From positions 186,001 to 250,000 of the forward strand of contig NZ_JAHTBK010000001.1 in the NCBI RefSeq assembly GCF_020177575.1: 64,000 nucleotides of DNA. The letters run 5' to 3'. This DNA is from Hasllibacter sp. MH4015. Lineage in GTDB: Bacteria > Pseudomonadota > Alphaproteobacteria > Rhodobacterales > Rhodobacteraceae. The notes below the pieces were generated by a model, which ran no database searches, had not been told where the DNA came from, and saw only the letters and a program-made list of their open reading frames with translations. A program made the position numbers and the translations under genes. Of this stretch, positions 54,710-63,143 are shown in pieces (positions within the stretch are counted from its first letter, which is position 1; the number at the start of each line of letters is the position of its first letter).

Positions 54710-56080
54710 ATGCTGACGAACGACCAACTCGACAAATGGGACCGCGACCATTTCTTCCACCCCTCCACCCACCTGGGCCAGCATTCAAGGGGTGAGGCGC
54801 CGGGCCGTATCATCCAGACGGCGGAGGGATGCTGGATCACCGACCGTGACGGCAACCGGATGCTCGATGCCTTCGCGGGCCTGTATTGCGTCAATATCGG
54901 CTACGGGCGGCAGGAAGTGGCCGAGGCCATTGCCGATCAGGCGCGCGAACTGGCCTATTACCATTCCTATGTCGGCCACGGGACGGAGGCGTCCGTCACC
55001 CTGTCGCGGATGATCGCGGAACGCGCGCCCGAGGGCTTGAACCGGGTTTATTTCGGGCAGGGCGGCTCGGACGCGAACGAGACGAACATCAAGCTTGTCT
55101 GGTACTACAATAACATCCTCGGGCGGCCCGAGAAGAAGAAGATCATCTCGCGCTGGCGCGGCTATCACGGCTCGGGCCTGATGAGCGGCTCGCTCACCGG
55201 GCTCAGCCTGTTCCACAAGAAATTCGACCTGCCCCTCGACACCGTGCGCCACACCACCGCGCCCTATTACTTCCAGCGCGCGGATGAAAGCCAGGGCGAG
55301 GCGGACTTCGTCGCCCAATGTGCCGCTGATTTGGAGGATTTGATCGCTGCCGAAGGGGCCGACACCATCGCCGCCTTCATCGCGGAGCCGGTGATCGGGA
55401 CCGGCGGCATCGTCCCGCCGCCCGAGGGCTATTGGGAGGCGATCCAGCCGATCCTGAAGGCGCACGACATTTTGCTGATCGTGGACGAGGTCATCACCGG
55501 CTTCGGGCGTCTGGGCGCGATGTTCGGGTCCCCGCTTTTCGGGCTGGAGCCGGACATCATGACCATCGCCAAGGGCCTGACCAGCGCCTATGCCCCGCTC
55601 TCGGGCTCCGTCGTACATGACCGCGTGTTCGAGGTTCTGGCGCGCGGCACGGACGAAAACGGCCCGCTTGGCCATGGCTGGACCTATTCCGCCCACCCCA
55701 TCGGCGCGGCGGCCGGGGTCGCCAACCTGAAGCTGCTCGACAGCCTGGGACTGGTAGACAACGCCGCATCGGTCGGCCCCTACCTGACGCAATCCATGGC
55801 CGAGGCGATGGCGGATCATCCCCACTTGGGCGAGGTGCGCGGGATCGGCATGTTGACGGCATTGGAACTGGTCAAGACGCACGGCACGCGGGACGGCTTC
55901 GATCCTGCCGACAAGATCGTGCCGCAGATCGTGGCCGCCATGGCAAGGCGCGGGGTGATCGCGCGCGCGATGCCCCAGGCCGATATCGTCGGCTTCGCCC
56001 CGCCGCTGTGCCTTACGCGGGCCGAGGCCGATACCATCGTCTCGGCAACCCGCGACAGCGTGGCAGAGATCCTGGGCTAG
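54710..56080 (+). CDS. Class III aminotransferase, DoeD-like
   Basis: A 456-residue PLP-dependent aminotransferase (AGAT II/omega type). Landmarks: NRMLDAFAGLYCVNIGYG, the phosphate-loop GQGGSDANETNIK, the Asp that contacts PLP in LLIVDEVITGFGRLG, and the PLP lysine in TIAKGLTSAYAPL. In ectoine degradation, DoeD transaminates diaminobutyrate after DoeB; the head-to-head position next to doeA suggests this gene has that role, but beta-alanine or putrescine transaminases look alike. ATG follows GGAAGG. Its stop TAG overlaps the convergent Lin0512 stop in CTAG. Confidence 0.8.
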   Translation: MLTNDQLDKWDRDHFFHPSTHLGQHSRGEAPGRIIQTAEGCWITDRDGNRMLDAFAGLYCVNIGYGRQEVAEAIADQARELAYYHSYVGHGTEASVTLSRMIAERAPEGLNRVYFGQGGSDANETNIKLVWYYNNILGRPEKKKIISRWRGYHGSGLMSGSLTGLSLFHKKFDLPLDTVRHTTAPYYFQRADESQGEADFVAQCAADLEDLIAAEGADTIAAFIAEPVIGTGGIVPPPEGYWEAIQPILKAHDILLIVDEVITGFGRLGAMFGSPLFGLEPDIMTIAKGLTSAYAPLSGSVVHDRVFEVLARGTDENGPLGHGWTYSAHPIGAAAGVANLKLLDSLGLVDNAASVGPYLTQSMAEAMADHPHLGEVRGIGMLTALELVKTHGTRDGFDPADKIVPQIVAAMARRGVIARAMPQADIVGFAPPLCLTRAEADTIVSATRDSVAEILG

Positions 56081-56427
56081 CCCGCGCCCTGATAGGGCAG
56101 GAACGCCTCCACCGCCGCCGACGCGATGACCAGCACCTTGCCGGTGTCGGGGTTGGTGACGTCCAGCCCGCCGAAGACCGCCGCGACGCTGGCATTGCCC
56201 CTTGGTAACCGGTCCGCCAACGCCTCGCAATCCACCCGCTCGGGTGCCTGCACGCCGATCGTGACCTGCACGCGCATCTCCGAATGGGGCAGACCCGTCG
56301 CCTCGAAAAGCGGGATCGCGGAATGGCGGATCGCGTCCTCGATCGCGCGGGCGGCGGCCTTGGTGTAATCCTGCCCGTATTGGTCGTTGCCCATTCCCAT
56401 CTCGATGATGAACCGCTGGTCACTCAT
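56077..56427 (-). CDS. Lin0512-family protein (second of a pair)
   Basis: A 116-residue protein of the Lin0512 family, known as a small ring-shaped fold without assigned function. FIIEMGMGNDQYGQDYTKAA at the start and MRVQVTIGVQ - VDCEALADRLP follow the family pattern, shared with the upstream gene. Its ATG overlaps that gene's stop by four bases. Its stop lies within the convergent aminotransferase stop (CTAG), so the two genes share bases. Confidence 0.85.
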   Translation of the reverse strand: MSDQRFIIEMGMGNDQYGQDYTKAAARAIEDAIRHSAIPLFEATGLPHSEMRVQVTIGVQAPERVDCEALADRLPRGNASVAAVFGGLDVTNPDTGKVLVIASAAVEAFLPYQGAG

Positions 56428-56777
56428 GTCGCCGCCTCCTTCAGGTCCAGCGCCACTGAAATCGCGACATTGGCGATGACCGTGGGATTTCCGCCATCCG
56501 TCCTCGGCACGTCCAGCCCGCCGCGCACCGGTCTCACCTCGATCTGGCCGTAGGGAAAGATCGCGGCCAGCGCGTCGCAATCCACGGCATCGGGGTCCTG
56601 AACGCCCACCTCTACCGTGATCCGCATCTCCGCCTTGTCCATCCCGTAAAGCTCGGCCAGGTTGATCGAATTGTGCCACAGCGCATCCTTCACCGCTCGG
56701 GTCGCCGCCCCGGTGTAATCCTGCCGCCTGAGCGAGGCGCCCATACCAAACTCCGTCAGCAATCGTTTCACGGCCAT
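56424..56777 (-). CDS. Lin0512-family protein (first of a pair)
   Basis: A 117-residue paralogue. EFGMGASLRRQDYTGAATRAVKDAL, MRITVEVGVQDPDAVDCDALAAIFPYG and RGGLDVPRT match the second copy position by position, so a heteromeric ring is plausible. GGAGGATGCC precedes ATG 56777. The pair lies convergent to the DoeD-like aminotransferase; a shared catabolic role would be inference. Confidence 0.85.
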   Translation of the reverse strand: MAVKRLLTEFGMGASLRRQDYTGAATRAVKDALWHNSINLAELYGMDKAEMRITVEVGVQDPDAVDCDALAAIFPYGQIEVRPVRGGLDVPRTDGGNPTVIANVAISVALDLKEAAT

Positions 56778-56959
56778 GGCATCCTCCCTCCGTCCGCAAT
56801 TTGCGCCAACCTAAGGCGCGCGCCCGCCCCTTGGCCAGAGCGCACCGGGGGAACCCCCGTCGCGGCTTCCCCCTTTACGGCCCCGTCCCGCGGCGGCTAG
56901 GGTCAGGCCATTGAATTTCGCATGACTTTTCGCGCACTGACCGCAGACCACAGGCCCCG

Positions 56960-57595
56960 ATGAACGACACCCATGTCACCTGCCCGAATTGCGGATACGG
57001 ATTTGAAAACCTCCGCAAATCAACGCGGATGTTCGACTGCCCGTCCTGCGACACAACCCTGTTCCGGGAGGCCGACGCCATCGCACAGATCGGCCGGAAC
57101 GGGGAAATGCACGATTATCCCATGCTCCTCTCCCTCAACGACACTGTCACATCGGAAGGCTCCAAATACACGGTCGTGGGCCACGCGCGTTACGATTACG
57201 GGCGTGGTACCTGGGATGAGATGTATGCCGAGAATGCGCAAGGGCAGGGCGTGTGGATCTCCATCGACGAGGGCGACGTCGTCGTACAGCACCCCTATGA
57301 CGGCAATGCCGGACCCAGGCGCAGCGATCCCGCCGCCATCGGCGAACGGATCAGCTACCAGGGCCGCGACTACATCGTGACGGAGGCCGATACCGCCACC
57401 TGCATCGCCGTGCGAGGGCAATTCCCGGAACTGGTGCAGGTTGGCGACGGGCATTACTTCCTCAACGCCTCCGGTCCGTCCGGGCAACTCCTGTCGGGCG
57501 AATTCTGGGAAGGTGGCCACAAATGGTACGAAGGTGTGTGGAAGGACCCCTTCTCCCTGAAGGTTGACCGCGCCCATGGGGGAAGTGGACGATGA
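56960..57595 (+). CDS. DUF4178 protein with zinc ribbon
   Basis: A 211-residue cytoplasmic protein. Residues 8-30 form a zinc ribbon (CPNC at 8-11, CPSC at 27-30); the rest shows two beta-rich DUF4178-like segments (TSEGSKYTVVGHARYDYGRGTWDEMYAE and the repeat-like SYQGRDYIVTEADTATC). It overlaps the second DUF4178 gene by four bases and opens a five-gene module with DUF350 and a membrane spermidine synthase. Function unknown. Shine-Dalgarno at the start is weak. Confidence 0.85.
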   Translation: MNDTHVTCPNCGYGFENLRKSTRMFDCPSCDTTLFREADAIAQIGRNGEMHDYPMLLSLNDTVTSEGSKYTVVGHARYDYGRGTWDEMYAENAQGQGVWISIDEGDVVVQHPYDGNAGPRRSDPAAIGERISYQGRDYIVTEADTATCIAVRGQFPELVQVGDGHYFLNASGPSGQLLSGEFWEGGHKWYEGVWKDPFSLKVDRAHGGSGR

Positions 57596-58869
57596 CCGCA
57601 TCCCATGGCCTGTCCTCCATCAATTGTACGTCCTGCGGTGCGGGCCTGTCTGTTCTGGGCGGCGGGCGCGTGCTCAGCCATGTCTGCGGCTATTGCGGCG
57701 CGGTGCTTGACACCCAGGACAATTACAAGGTCCTCGACAGTATCGGAAAGCGGAACCACCCCGCCAGCCCCGTGCAAATCGGCCAGACCCTCAATGTGGA
57801 CGGCGTGGACTTCACCGTGATCGGGACGCTGGGCATCGTGGAACGCTATGGCGGGCGGGTCTGGAAATGGGTGGAGCATCAGATTTTCTCTCCCACCCAC
57901 GGCTACCTCTGGCTGAACGTGGAAGACGGCAACCTGACCTTCACGCGCAAGGTCCGTGATTTCAACATGCAGCATTGGCTGAGTTCCTCGACGGTGGAGC
58001 GCTCGGAAACCCCGCCGCGGCGCAGCTACAAGGGCGAGACCTACAAATACTACGACAGCGCCGTGACCGAAATCGACTTCATGGAAGGCGAATTCAACTG
58101 GGTCCCGAAACTGGGTGAGAAGAAAGAGGTCGTGAACCTGCTTGGCCCCGACGGAATGCTCGGCCTCGTGAAATCGCAGACGGAGCGGGAGGTGGAGCTC
58201 ACGCGTCTTCTGCCCCGCGCGGAAACGGCGCGCGATCTGGGCTTCGACGAAAGCGCGTTGGGCACGGCCAGCCCGCATCCGCTGGCGCCCTATCTCGCCT
58301 GGCCGGAGGAAGGGTTCCTGCGCCGGGCGCTTGCCGTCACGGCGCTTGTGGCGTTGGTCCTGGGGCTGGCCTTCATGTTCAACTCTGGCCGCAACATCCT
58401 GACGACGCAGGCGGTTGATGTCGCCTCCCTCCCCGCGAGTTTCGAGTTCGACGTGACCAACACCGCGCAACTGGCCCGGCTGGAATTCCGCACCAATTTC
58501 AACAACCAATGGGCGTCCTTCGCGGCCGAAGTGCTCGGGCCCGACGGGGAACCTGTGGTCGCGGGCGCGCGGGCGATCTCCTACTATTCCGGGCGCTCTG
58601 GCGGTGAAAGCTGGTCCGAAGGCAGCCGCAGCGGCAATTTCCGCTTCCGCCCCGGCACCGAAGGCACCCACCGGGTGCGCCTGGAATTGATGGAAAGCTC
58701 CGCCACCCCGCCCACCGGCACCGTGCAATTACGCGTGGCCCAGGGCAAGCCGACCGCGTTCTGGCTCTTCGTATTGGCGGGGCTTTCGGCCATCGGATAC
58801 GTCATCGTGCGCGGGCGAAAGTCCGTCCACGAATCCCGCCGTTTCGCGGGTTCGGATTGGAGTGATTGA
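57592..58869 (+). CDS. DUF4178 protein with zinc ribbon and two membrane helices
   Basis: A 425-residue protein with a zinc ribbon at the N-terminus (C12, C15, C32, C35), DUF4178 segments (GQTLNVDGVDFTVIGTLGIVERYGGRVWKWVEHQIF, and SYKGETYKYYDSAVTEIDFMEGEF), a membrane helix (about 243-262), a beta-rich domain of about 120 residues, and a second helix near the end (about 390-408). It combines a nucleic-acid- or metal-binding head with a membrane anchor. It overlaps the previous gene by four bases and precedes the small membrane peptide by six bases. Confidence 0.82.
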   Translation: MTASHGLSSINCTSCGAGLSVLGGGRVLSHVCGYCGAVLDTQDNYKVLDSIGKRNHPASPVQIGQTLNVDGVDFTVIGTLGIVERYGGRVWKWVEHQIFSPTHGYLWLNVEDGNLTFTRKVRDFNMQHWLSSSTVERSETPPRRSYKGETYKYYDSAVTEIDFMEGEFNWVPKLGEKKEVVNLLGPDGMLGLVKSQTEREVELTRLLPRAETARDLGFDESALGTASPHPLAPYLAWPEEGFLRRALAVTALVALVLGLAFMFNSGRNILTTQAVDVASLPASFEFDVTNTAQLARLEFRTNFNNQWASFAAEVLGPDGEPVVAGARAISYYSGRSGGESWSEGSRSGNFRFRPGTEGTHRVRLELMESSATPPTGTVQLRVAQGKPTAFWLFVLAGLSAIGYVIVRGRKSVHESRRFAGSDWSD

Positions 58870-58875
58870 GACGCC

Positions 58876-59055
58876 ATGACGCCCATTAGACTGATCATCA
58901 TCGGCGGTTCCGTCGTGGCCCTTCTGGGCGCGGGATACCTGTCCTATTACGGCGTCGGTCGCGAAAGCCGCGACCTGGCCGCTTCCACCCAATCGATCCG
59001 CACCGGATCATCCGGCACCGGGGGCGGCTTTGCCGCATTCGGTCGGATCAAGTAA
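58876..59055 (+). CDS. 59-residue membrane peptide of the DUF4178 module
   Basis: A small protein: an N-terminal membrane helix (residues 4-24, IRLIIIGGSVVALLGAGYL), then a polar tail rich in Gly and Ser (TGSSGTGGGFAAFGRIK). It starts six bases after the DUF4178 stop and ends 29 bases before DUF350, in the right strand and spacing, so it is likely a real member of the module. No homologue family was recognised. Confidence 0.6.
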   Translation: MTPIRLIIIGGSVVALLGAGYLSYYGVGRESRDLAASTQSIRTGSSGTGGGFAAFGRIK

Positions 59056-59084
59056 CGCCCCTCGGCAAAAGGAGCCCTTGCCCC

Positions 59085-59303
59085 ATGTTTGACGCCATTG
59101 TCCTGTCTGAACTGGTTTCCATGCTGTTTTACAGCGTCATCGGCATGGTGCTGATGTATATCGCCTACAAGATCATCGAGATCCTGTCGCCGTTCCCCAT
59201 CGTCAAGGAAATCGAGGAGGATCAGAACACCTCGCTCGCCATCCTGATCGGGTCGGTCTTCGTGTCGATGGCGATCATCATCGCGGCCGTTATCCTGTCG
59301 TGA
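59085..59303 (+). CDS. DUF350 small membrane protein (YjfL-like)
   Basis: A 72-residue protein with two membrane helices (about 12-32 and 51-71) around a charged middle EILSPFPIVKEIEEDQNTS. This is the single DUF350 unit; E. coli YjfL has two. DUF350 proteins are repeatedly found next to PspA-like, ATP-grasp or polyamine-synthase genes, and have no known activity. Its stop TGA overlaps the GTG start of the spermidine-synthase-like gene (GTGA). Confidence 0.82.
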   Translation: MFDAIVLSELVSMLFYSVIGMVLMYIAYKIIEILSPFPIVKEIEEDQNTSLAILIGSVFVSMAIIIAAVILS

Positions 59304-60874
59304 CAGGGCCAGGCGGGGCGGCGGATGCCCGCCCTGAGCTGACACCCAAGGTCGCGTGGCTTCTGGCGGCCACGTTCGTTGTGGCCGTTGCGGGCCTGAT
59401 CTACGAACTGATCGCGGCCACCATCTCCAGCTACCTGCTCGGCGACAGCATCCGGCAGTTTTCCTTCGTCATCGGTGTGTTTCTCAGCGCCATGGGCATC
59501 GGCGCGTGGGCGTCGCGCTTCGTGGGCGACGCGCTCAGCGGCTTCGTGCGCGCGCAGATTGCGCTGGGGGCCATCGGCGGCGCGCTCGGCCCGCTTCTGT
59601 TCTTCGCCTACGCCATCTACGGCACGGTCGGCCTGCCGCTTTATGGCGGGCTCATCGCAATCGGCATCCTGTCGGGCATGGAAATCCCGTTGATTACCCG
59701 CGTGCTGAAGGAAATCGGCGCGGCGGAGTTCCGGTTCGAAAACGTGCTGACGGCCGATTACATCGGCGCGCTTGCGGCCTCGCTTGCCTTCCCGCTCCTG
59801 ATCGTGCCGAACCTGCCGCTGATGTCGGCGTCGCTGGCCTTCGGTATCCTGAACCTGCTGGTCGCGGGCTTCTCCCTCTATCTCTTTCGGGACCGGTTGA
59901 GCCGCGGCCTTTGGCTGCCTTGGGGCGCGCTCCTCCTCGCTTCGCTCCTCGCATTTGCCATGAGTGAGCGCCTGGTCTCCGCGGTCGATGCGCGGCTTTT
60001 TCAGGACGAGGTGATCTTTTCCGAAACGACCGCCTATCAAAGCATCGTCATCACCCGCTTCGACGACCGCTATCGCCTGTTTCTCGACCATGCCATCCAA
60101 TTCGACAGCCTCGATGAGCACCGCTATCACGAGGCGCTGGTCCACCCCGCCATGGGCCTCGTCGCGAATGCGCGCAGTGTTCTGGTTCTGGGCGGCGGCG
60201 ACGGCATGGCGGTGCGCGAAGTGTTGCGCCATGACGGGGTGGAGCGCGTCGTTCTCGTCGATCTCGACCCCCGCGTGACGGAATTGTTCCGGACCAACCC
60301 CGACCTCGTGGCGCTCAACAACGGCGCGCTCAACGATCCACGGGTGGAGATCGTGAACGAAGATGCCTGGGTCTGGGCGGCGGAGGGTCACGGCGATGAA
60401 ATCTTCGATGTCATCATCGCCGATCTGCCCGACCCGAAAAGCATCGCGCTGTCGAAGCTCTATACCGTCGAGTTTTACGCGCTTCTGATCGAACGGCTGG
60501 CAAGCCACGGCCTTCTGGTCACGCAAGCGGGCTCCCCCACCTTCGCGACGGAGGCGTTCTGGATCATCGACGAGACACTGGCCCAAACCCGCAATCCGCT
60601 CGCGCCGGGGCAGGGGCTGTCGACGATCCCCTACCACACCTATCTTCCGAGCTTCGGGAATTGGGGCTTCGTTCTGGCAGGACCTGCCATGCCCGACACC
60701 GCCCGTGCGCCCGACCTGCCCCTTGGCCTGCGCTACTTCACCCCCGAACTCTGGCGATCGGCGCAGGCCTTCGGCGTCGATCAGGCCCGCCCCGCGGACC
60801 TGCCTGCCAACACGATCCAGGGTCACCCGCTTGCCGCCGCCTACCAGCGCGGCTGGGATTTCTGGTTCCGCTGA
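59300..60874 (+). CDS. Membrane-fused spermidine synthase-like protein
   Basis: A 524-residue protein: about 220 N-terminal residues with seven to eight membrane helices, then a SpeE-type aminopropyltransferase domain (about 245-520). The SAM/dcSAM site GGGDGM lies at 298-303, the acidic residue for the nucleoside in VLVDLDP, and the two active aspartates in DLPDP (375 and 378), followed by LSKLY. The catalytic set is intact, so it may aminopropylate a lipid- or membrane-linked amine. Coupled to DUF350 by GTGA. No AdoMet decarboxylase is nearby. Confidence 0.88.
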   Translation: MTGPGGAADARPELTPKVAWLLAATFVVAVAGLIYELIAATISSYLLGDSIRQFSFVIGVFLSAMGIGAWASRFVGDALSGFVRAQIALGAIGGALGPLLFFAYAIYGTVGLPLYGGLIAIGILSGMEIPLITRVLKEIGAAEFRFENVLTADYIGALAASLAFPLLIVPNLPLMSASLAFGILNLLVAGFSLYLFRDRLSRGLWLPWGALLLASLLAFAMSERLVSAVDARLFQDEVIFSETTAYQSIVITRFDDRYRLFLDHAIQFDSLDEHRYHEALVHPAMGLVANARSVLVLGGGDGMAVREVLRHDGVERVVLVDLDPRVTELFRTNPDLVALNNGALNDPRVEIVNEDAWVWAAEGHGDEIFDVIIADLPDPKSIALSKLYTVEFYALLIERLASHGLLVTQAGSPTFATEAFWIIDETLAQTRNPLAPGQGLSTIPYHTYLPSFGNWGFVLAGPAMPDTARAPDLPLGLRYFTPELWRSAQAFGVDQARPADLPANTIQGHPLAAAYQRGWDFWFR

Positions 60875-60965
60875 CCGGCCCTGCCACTGCGGGAATAGCG
60901 TAGCTTGCCGGATCGCCAATTTGGGATAGGCTCTGCGCACCCCTTCTCAAACGGACCGCAATTTC

Positions 60966-61325
60966 ATGATACGTCTTTTCGCCCTCGCCCCGCTCCTCCT
61001 TGTCGCCGCCCCCGCCGTCGCCCAACAGGCGATCGAGGCCGGCCCGATCTGGAACCAGAACCACGCCAACCAGGTCTGCCCCGCCGTCGCCGCCTCCCAC
61101 GGGGGCAGCTGGACCGGGCAATGGTGGACAACGATCCCGAACCAGATGTCGGTTTGCCAAGTTACCGTCGCCGCACCCACCCGCGCGGTGGAGGCCGGCC
61201 CGATCTGGAACCAGGGCCACGCCGATCAGGTCTGTCCCGCTGTGGCCGCCTCCCATGGCGGCACATGGACGGGTCACTGGTGGACCACGATCCCGAGCGA
61301 AATGTCCGTCTGCCAAATCCGCTAA
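60966..61325 (+). CDS. Secreted MVL-type lectin with two repeats
   Basis: A 119-residue exported protein: signal peptide 1-19 (ending AVAQQ), then two tandem repeats of 52 residues. Each has EAGPIWN (24 and 76), a Cys (38, 90), VAASHGG, WTGxWWTTIP (49-58, 101-110) and MSVCQ with a second Cys (64, 116). The pattern AGPxW - QVxP - AAxxG - WTGxW - MSVxQ is that of the mannan-binding lectin MVL of Microcystis viridis, here with a disulfide-capable Cys pair per repeat. It should bind oligomannose-like glycans outside the cell. The first 80% of each repeat is nearly identical. Confidence 0.75.
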   Translation: MIRLFALAPLLLVAAPAVAQQAIEAGPIWNQNHANQVCPAVAASHGGSWTGQWWTTIPNQMSVCQVTVAAPTRAVEAGPIWNQGHADQVCPAVAASHGGTWTGHWWTTIPSEMSVCQIR

Positions 61326-61364
61326 GGCTCTGGTGCAGAAACGCCGACCGTGCCACGGATAGGC

Positions 61365-62762
61365 ATGGCAGAGAACCACGCCCAGGCCGTCTTCCTTGAA
61401 GGATCGCTCTTCCGCCACATCACCGTGATGTCGCTGACCTCCTCTGTGGGTCTGATGGCGGTGTTCCTCGTCGATCTGGTGGACATGCTCTTCATCTCGA
61501 TGCTCGGAAACGAGGAGCTGGCCGCCGCCGTCGGCTATGCGGGCGCGATCTTGTTCTTCACCACGTCCTTCGGCATCGGCATGGCGATTGCGGGCGGTGC
61601 GCTGGTCGCCCGGGCGCTCGGCCAGGGGGATGAGGCCCTAGCGCGTCGCCGGTCCAGCACGGTCCTGACCTACGGCGTGATGTTCGGCGCGATATTCGCC
61701 GCCGTGGTCTGGTATTACGTACCCGATCTCGTGGCGCTCCTGGGGGCTAGCGACGCGACCCAGGACCTCGCCACCGGCTATCTCAGGATCATCGTGCCGA
61801 CCTTGCCGTTGCTGCTGGTGGGTATGGTCGGCGGTGCGATCCTGCGGGCCCACGGCGATGCGCGGCGCGCGATGATGGCCACGATCGCGGGCGGCGTGGT
61901 CAATGCCGTGCTGGACCCGATCCTGATCTTCGGCTTCGGGTTGGAGCTGACGGGCGCGGCACTTGCCTCGGCCGCCGCGCGGGTGGCCATCGCGGCGGTG
62001 GCGCTCATCCCGATCTTCCGCCATCACGGCGGCCTGGCGCGGCCCGCCTTGCCCGACATGGCGCTGGACCTGCGCCCGATTCTGGGCCTGGCCGCGCCCG
62101 CGATCCTCACGCAACTGGCCACGCCCATCGGGCAGGCCTACGTCACACGCTCCATGTCGGAATTCGGCGAAGACGCCGTGGCGGGCATGGCCATCGTCGC
62201 GCGCCTGACGCCCGTAGCCTTCGGCGTGCTCTTCGCGCTCAGCGGCGCGGTCGGCCCGATCGTGGGGCAGAATTTCGGCGCGGGCCTGCAAGATCGCGTG
62301 CGCCGCACCTATACCGAGGCGCTGCTGTTCACCGCCATCGTGGTTGTCGTCATGGCTGCCCTGCTCTTCGCGCTGCGTGCCCCCATTGCCAACATGTTTG
62401 GCGCCGAGGGGGAGGCGCGCGACCTGGTCTTCCTCTTCTGTGGCCCCCTGGCGCTTGCGTTCTTCTTCAACGGAATGCTGTTCGTCTCCAACGCCAGCTT
62501 CAACAATCTGGGCCACCCCTTCACCTCCACCTGGGTGAATTGGGGGCGGCACACGATCGGCACGATCATCCCGGTGATCCTCTTCTCCGCGTGGCTGGGG
62601 GCGGAGGGGGTGCTGATCGGCCAGGCGGTCGGCGGCGTGGTCTTCGGGCTCCTGTCCGCCGTGCTGGTGCGCCGGATCATGGACCGCGCGCCCGACGCCC
62701 CGCCGCGTGATCCCTTCGCCCGCCAGATCCGCCAGATCACGCTCTTCCACCACCGGCGCTAG
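61365..62762 (+). CDS. MATE-family efflux transporter
   Basis: A 465-residue membrane exporter with twelve helices in two six-helix halves. LEGSLFRHITVMSLTSSVGL opens the first half, with DMLFISMLGNEELAAAVG; the second has GPIVGQNFGAG and GSPTFST-like YFNGMLFVSNASFNNLG. It uses Na+ or H+ to export cationic compounds; the substrate is not known. ATG 61365 is chosen; a GTG five codons upstream gives no better ribosome site. It follows the lectin gene by 39 bases on the same strand. Confidence 0.88.
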   Translation: MAENHAQAVFLEGSLFRHITVMSLTSSVGLMAVFLVDLVDMLFISMLGNEELAAAVGYAGAILFFTTSFGIGMAIAGGALVARALGQGDEALARRRSSTVLTYGVMFGAIFAAVVWYYVPDLVALLGASDATQDLATGYLRIIVPTLPLLLVGMVGGAILRAHGDARRAMMATIAGGVVNAVLDPILIFGFGLELTGAALASAAARVAIAAVALIPIFRHHGGLARPALPDMALDLRPILGLAAPAILTQLATPIGQAYVTRSMSEFGEDAVAGMAIVARLTPVAFGVLFALSGAVGPIVGQNFGAGLQDRVRRTYTEALLFTAIVVVVMAALLFALRAPIANMFGAEGEARDLVFLFCGPLALAFFFNGMLFVSNASFNNLGHPFTSTWVNWGRHTIGTIIPVILFSAWLGAEGVLIGQAVGGVVFGLLSAVLVRRIMDRAPDAPPRDPFARQIRQITLFHHRR

Positions 62763-62844
62763 AACGGGGTTAACAAATTAATTGGAACCTTTTGTGTCAC
62801 CGGGCGGTTGACCCAACAGACATGACACACAGGAGCTAAATCCA

Positions 62845-63033
62845 ATGGAATATGGTATCTTCGGCTTGATCGTCCTGATCGCCAACATCTACGCGATCTT
62901 CAAGACCTGGACCTCTGCCGCCTCCACGCTGGCCAAGGTCATCTGGACCGTCGTTATCCTGGTCCTGCCGATCCTGGGCTTCATCGCCTGGCTGATCGCC
63001 GGTCCCAAAGGCGGCGACTCGATCAACGTGTAA
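62845..63033 (+). CDS. Small two-helix membrane protein (PLD-nuclease N-terminal-like)
   Basis: A 62-residue protein with two membrane helices (about 5-19 and 31-52) and a short C-terminal tail (AGPKGGDSINV). The pattern IVLIANIYAIFKTWTS - KVIWTVVILVLPILGFIAWLIAGPK is the PLDc_N domain, found alone or at the start of phospholipase-D-like proteins. AGGAGCTAAATCC precedes ATG, so it is real despite its size. A strong terminator follows. The 80-base AT-rich gap upstream has the promoter. Confidence 0.8.
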   Translation: MEYGIFGLIVLIANIYAIFKTWTSAASTLAKVIWTVVILVLPILGFIAWLIAGPKGGDSINV

Positions 63034-63054
63034 ACGCCTGACACGCAAATCAAA

Positions 63055-63091
63055 GGCCATCCGCGGCGGAAAAGCTGCGGGTGGCCCTTTT
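63055..63091 (+). terminator. Rho-independent terminator after the PLDc_N gene
   Basis: Arms GGCCATCCGC (63055-63064) and GCGGGTGGCC (63077-63086), ten pairs with one G-T, then CTTTT. It stands 22 bases after the small gene. Confidence 0.85.
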
Positions 63092-63143
63092 GCGTGGGCG
63101 GTCCGGCTCGGGCGTCGATGCCATTCCTCCAAGCCCGCTTTCG

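Noticed and set aside
61030-61320. Direct DNA repeats as a CRISPR array or mobile element
   Set aside because: There are only two units of 156 bases, in frame with a signal peptide and with matching protein repeats; they encode the lectin repeats.
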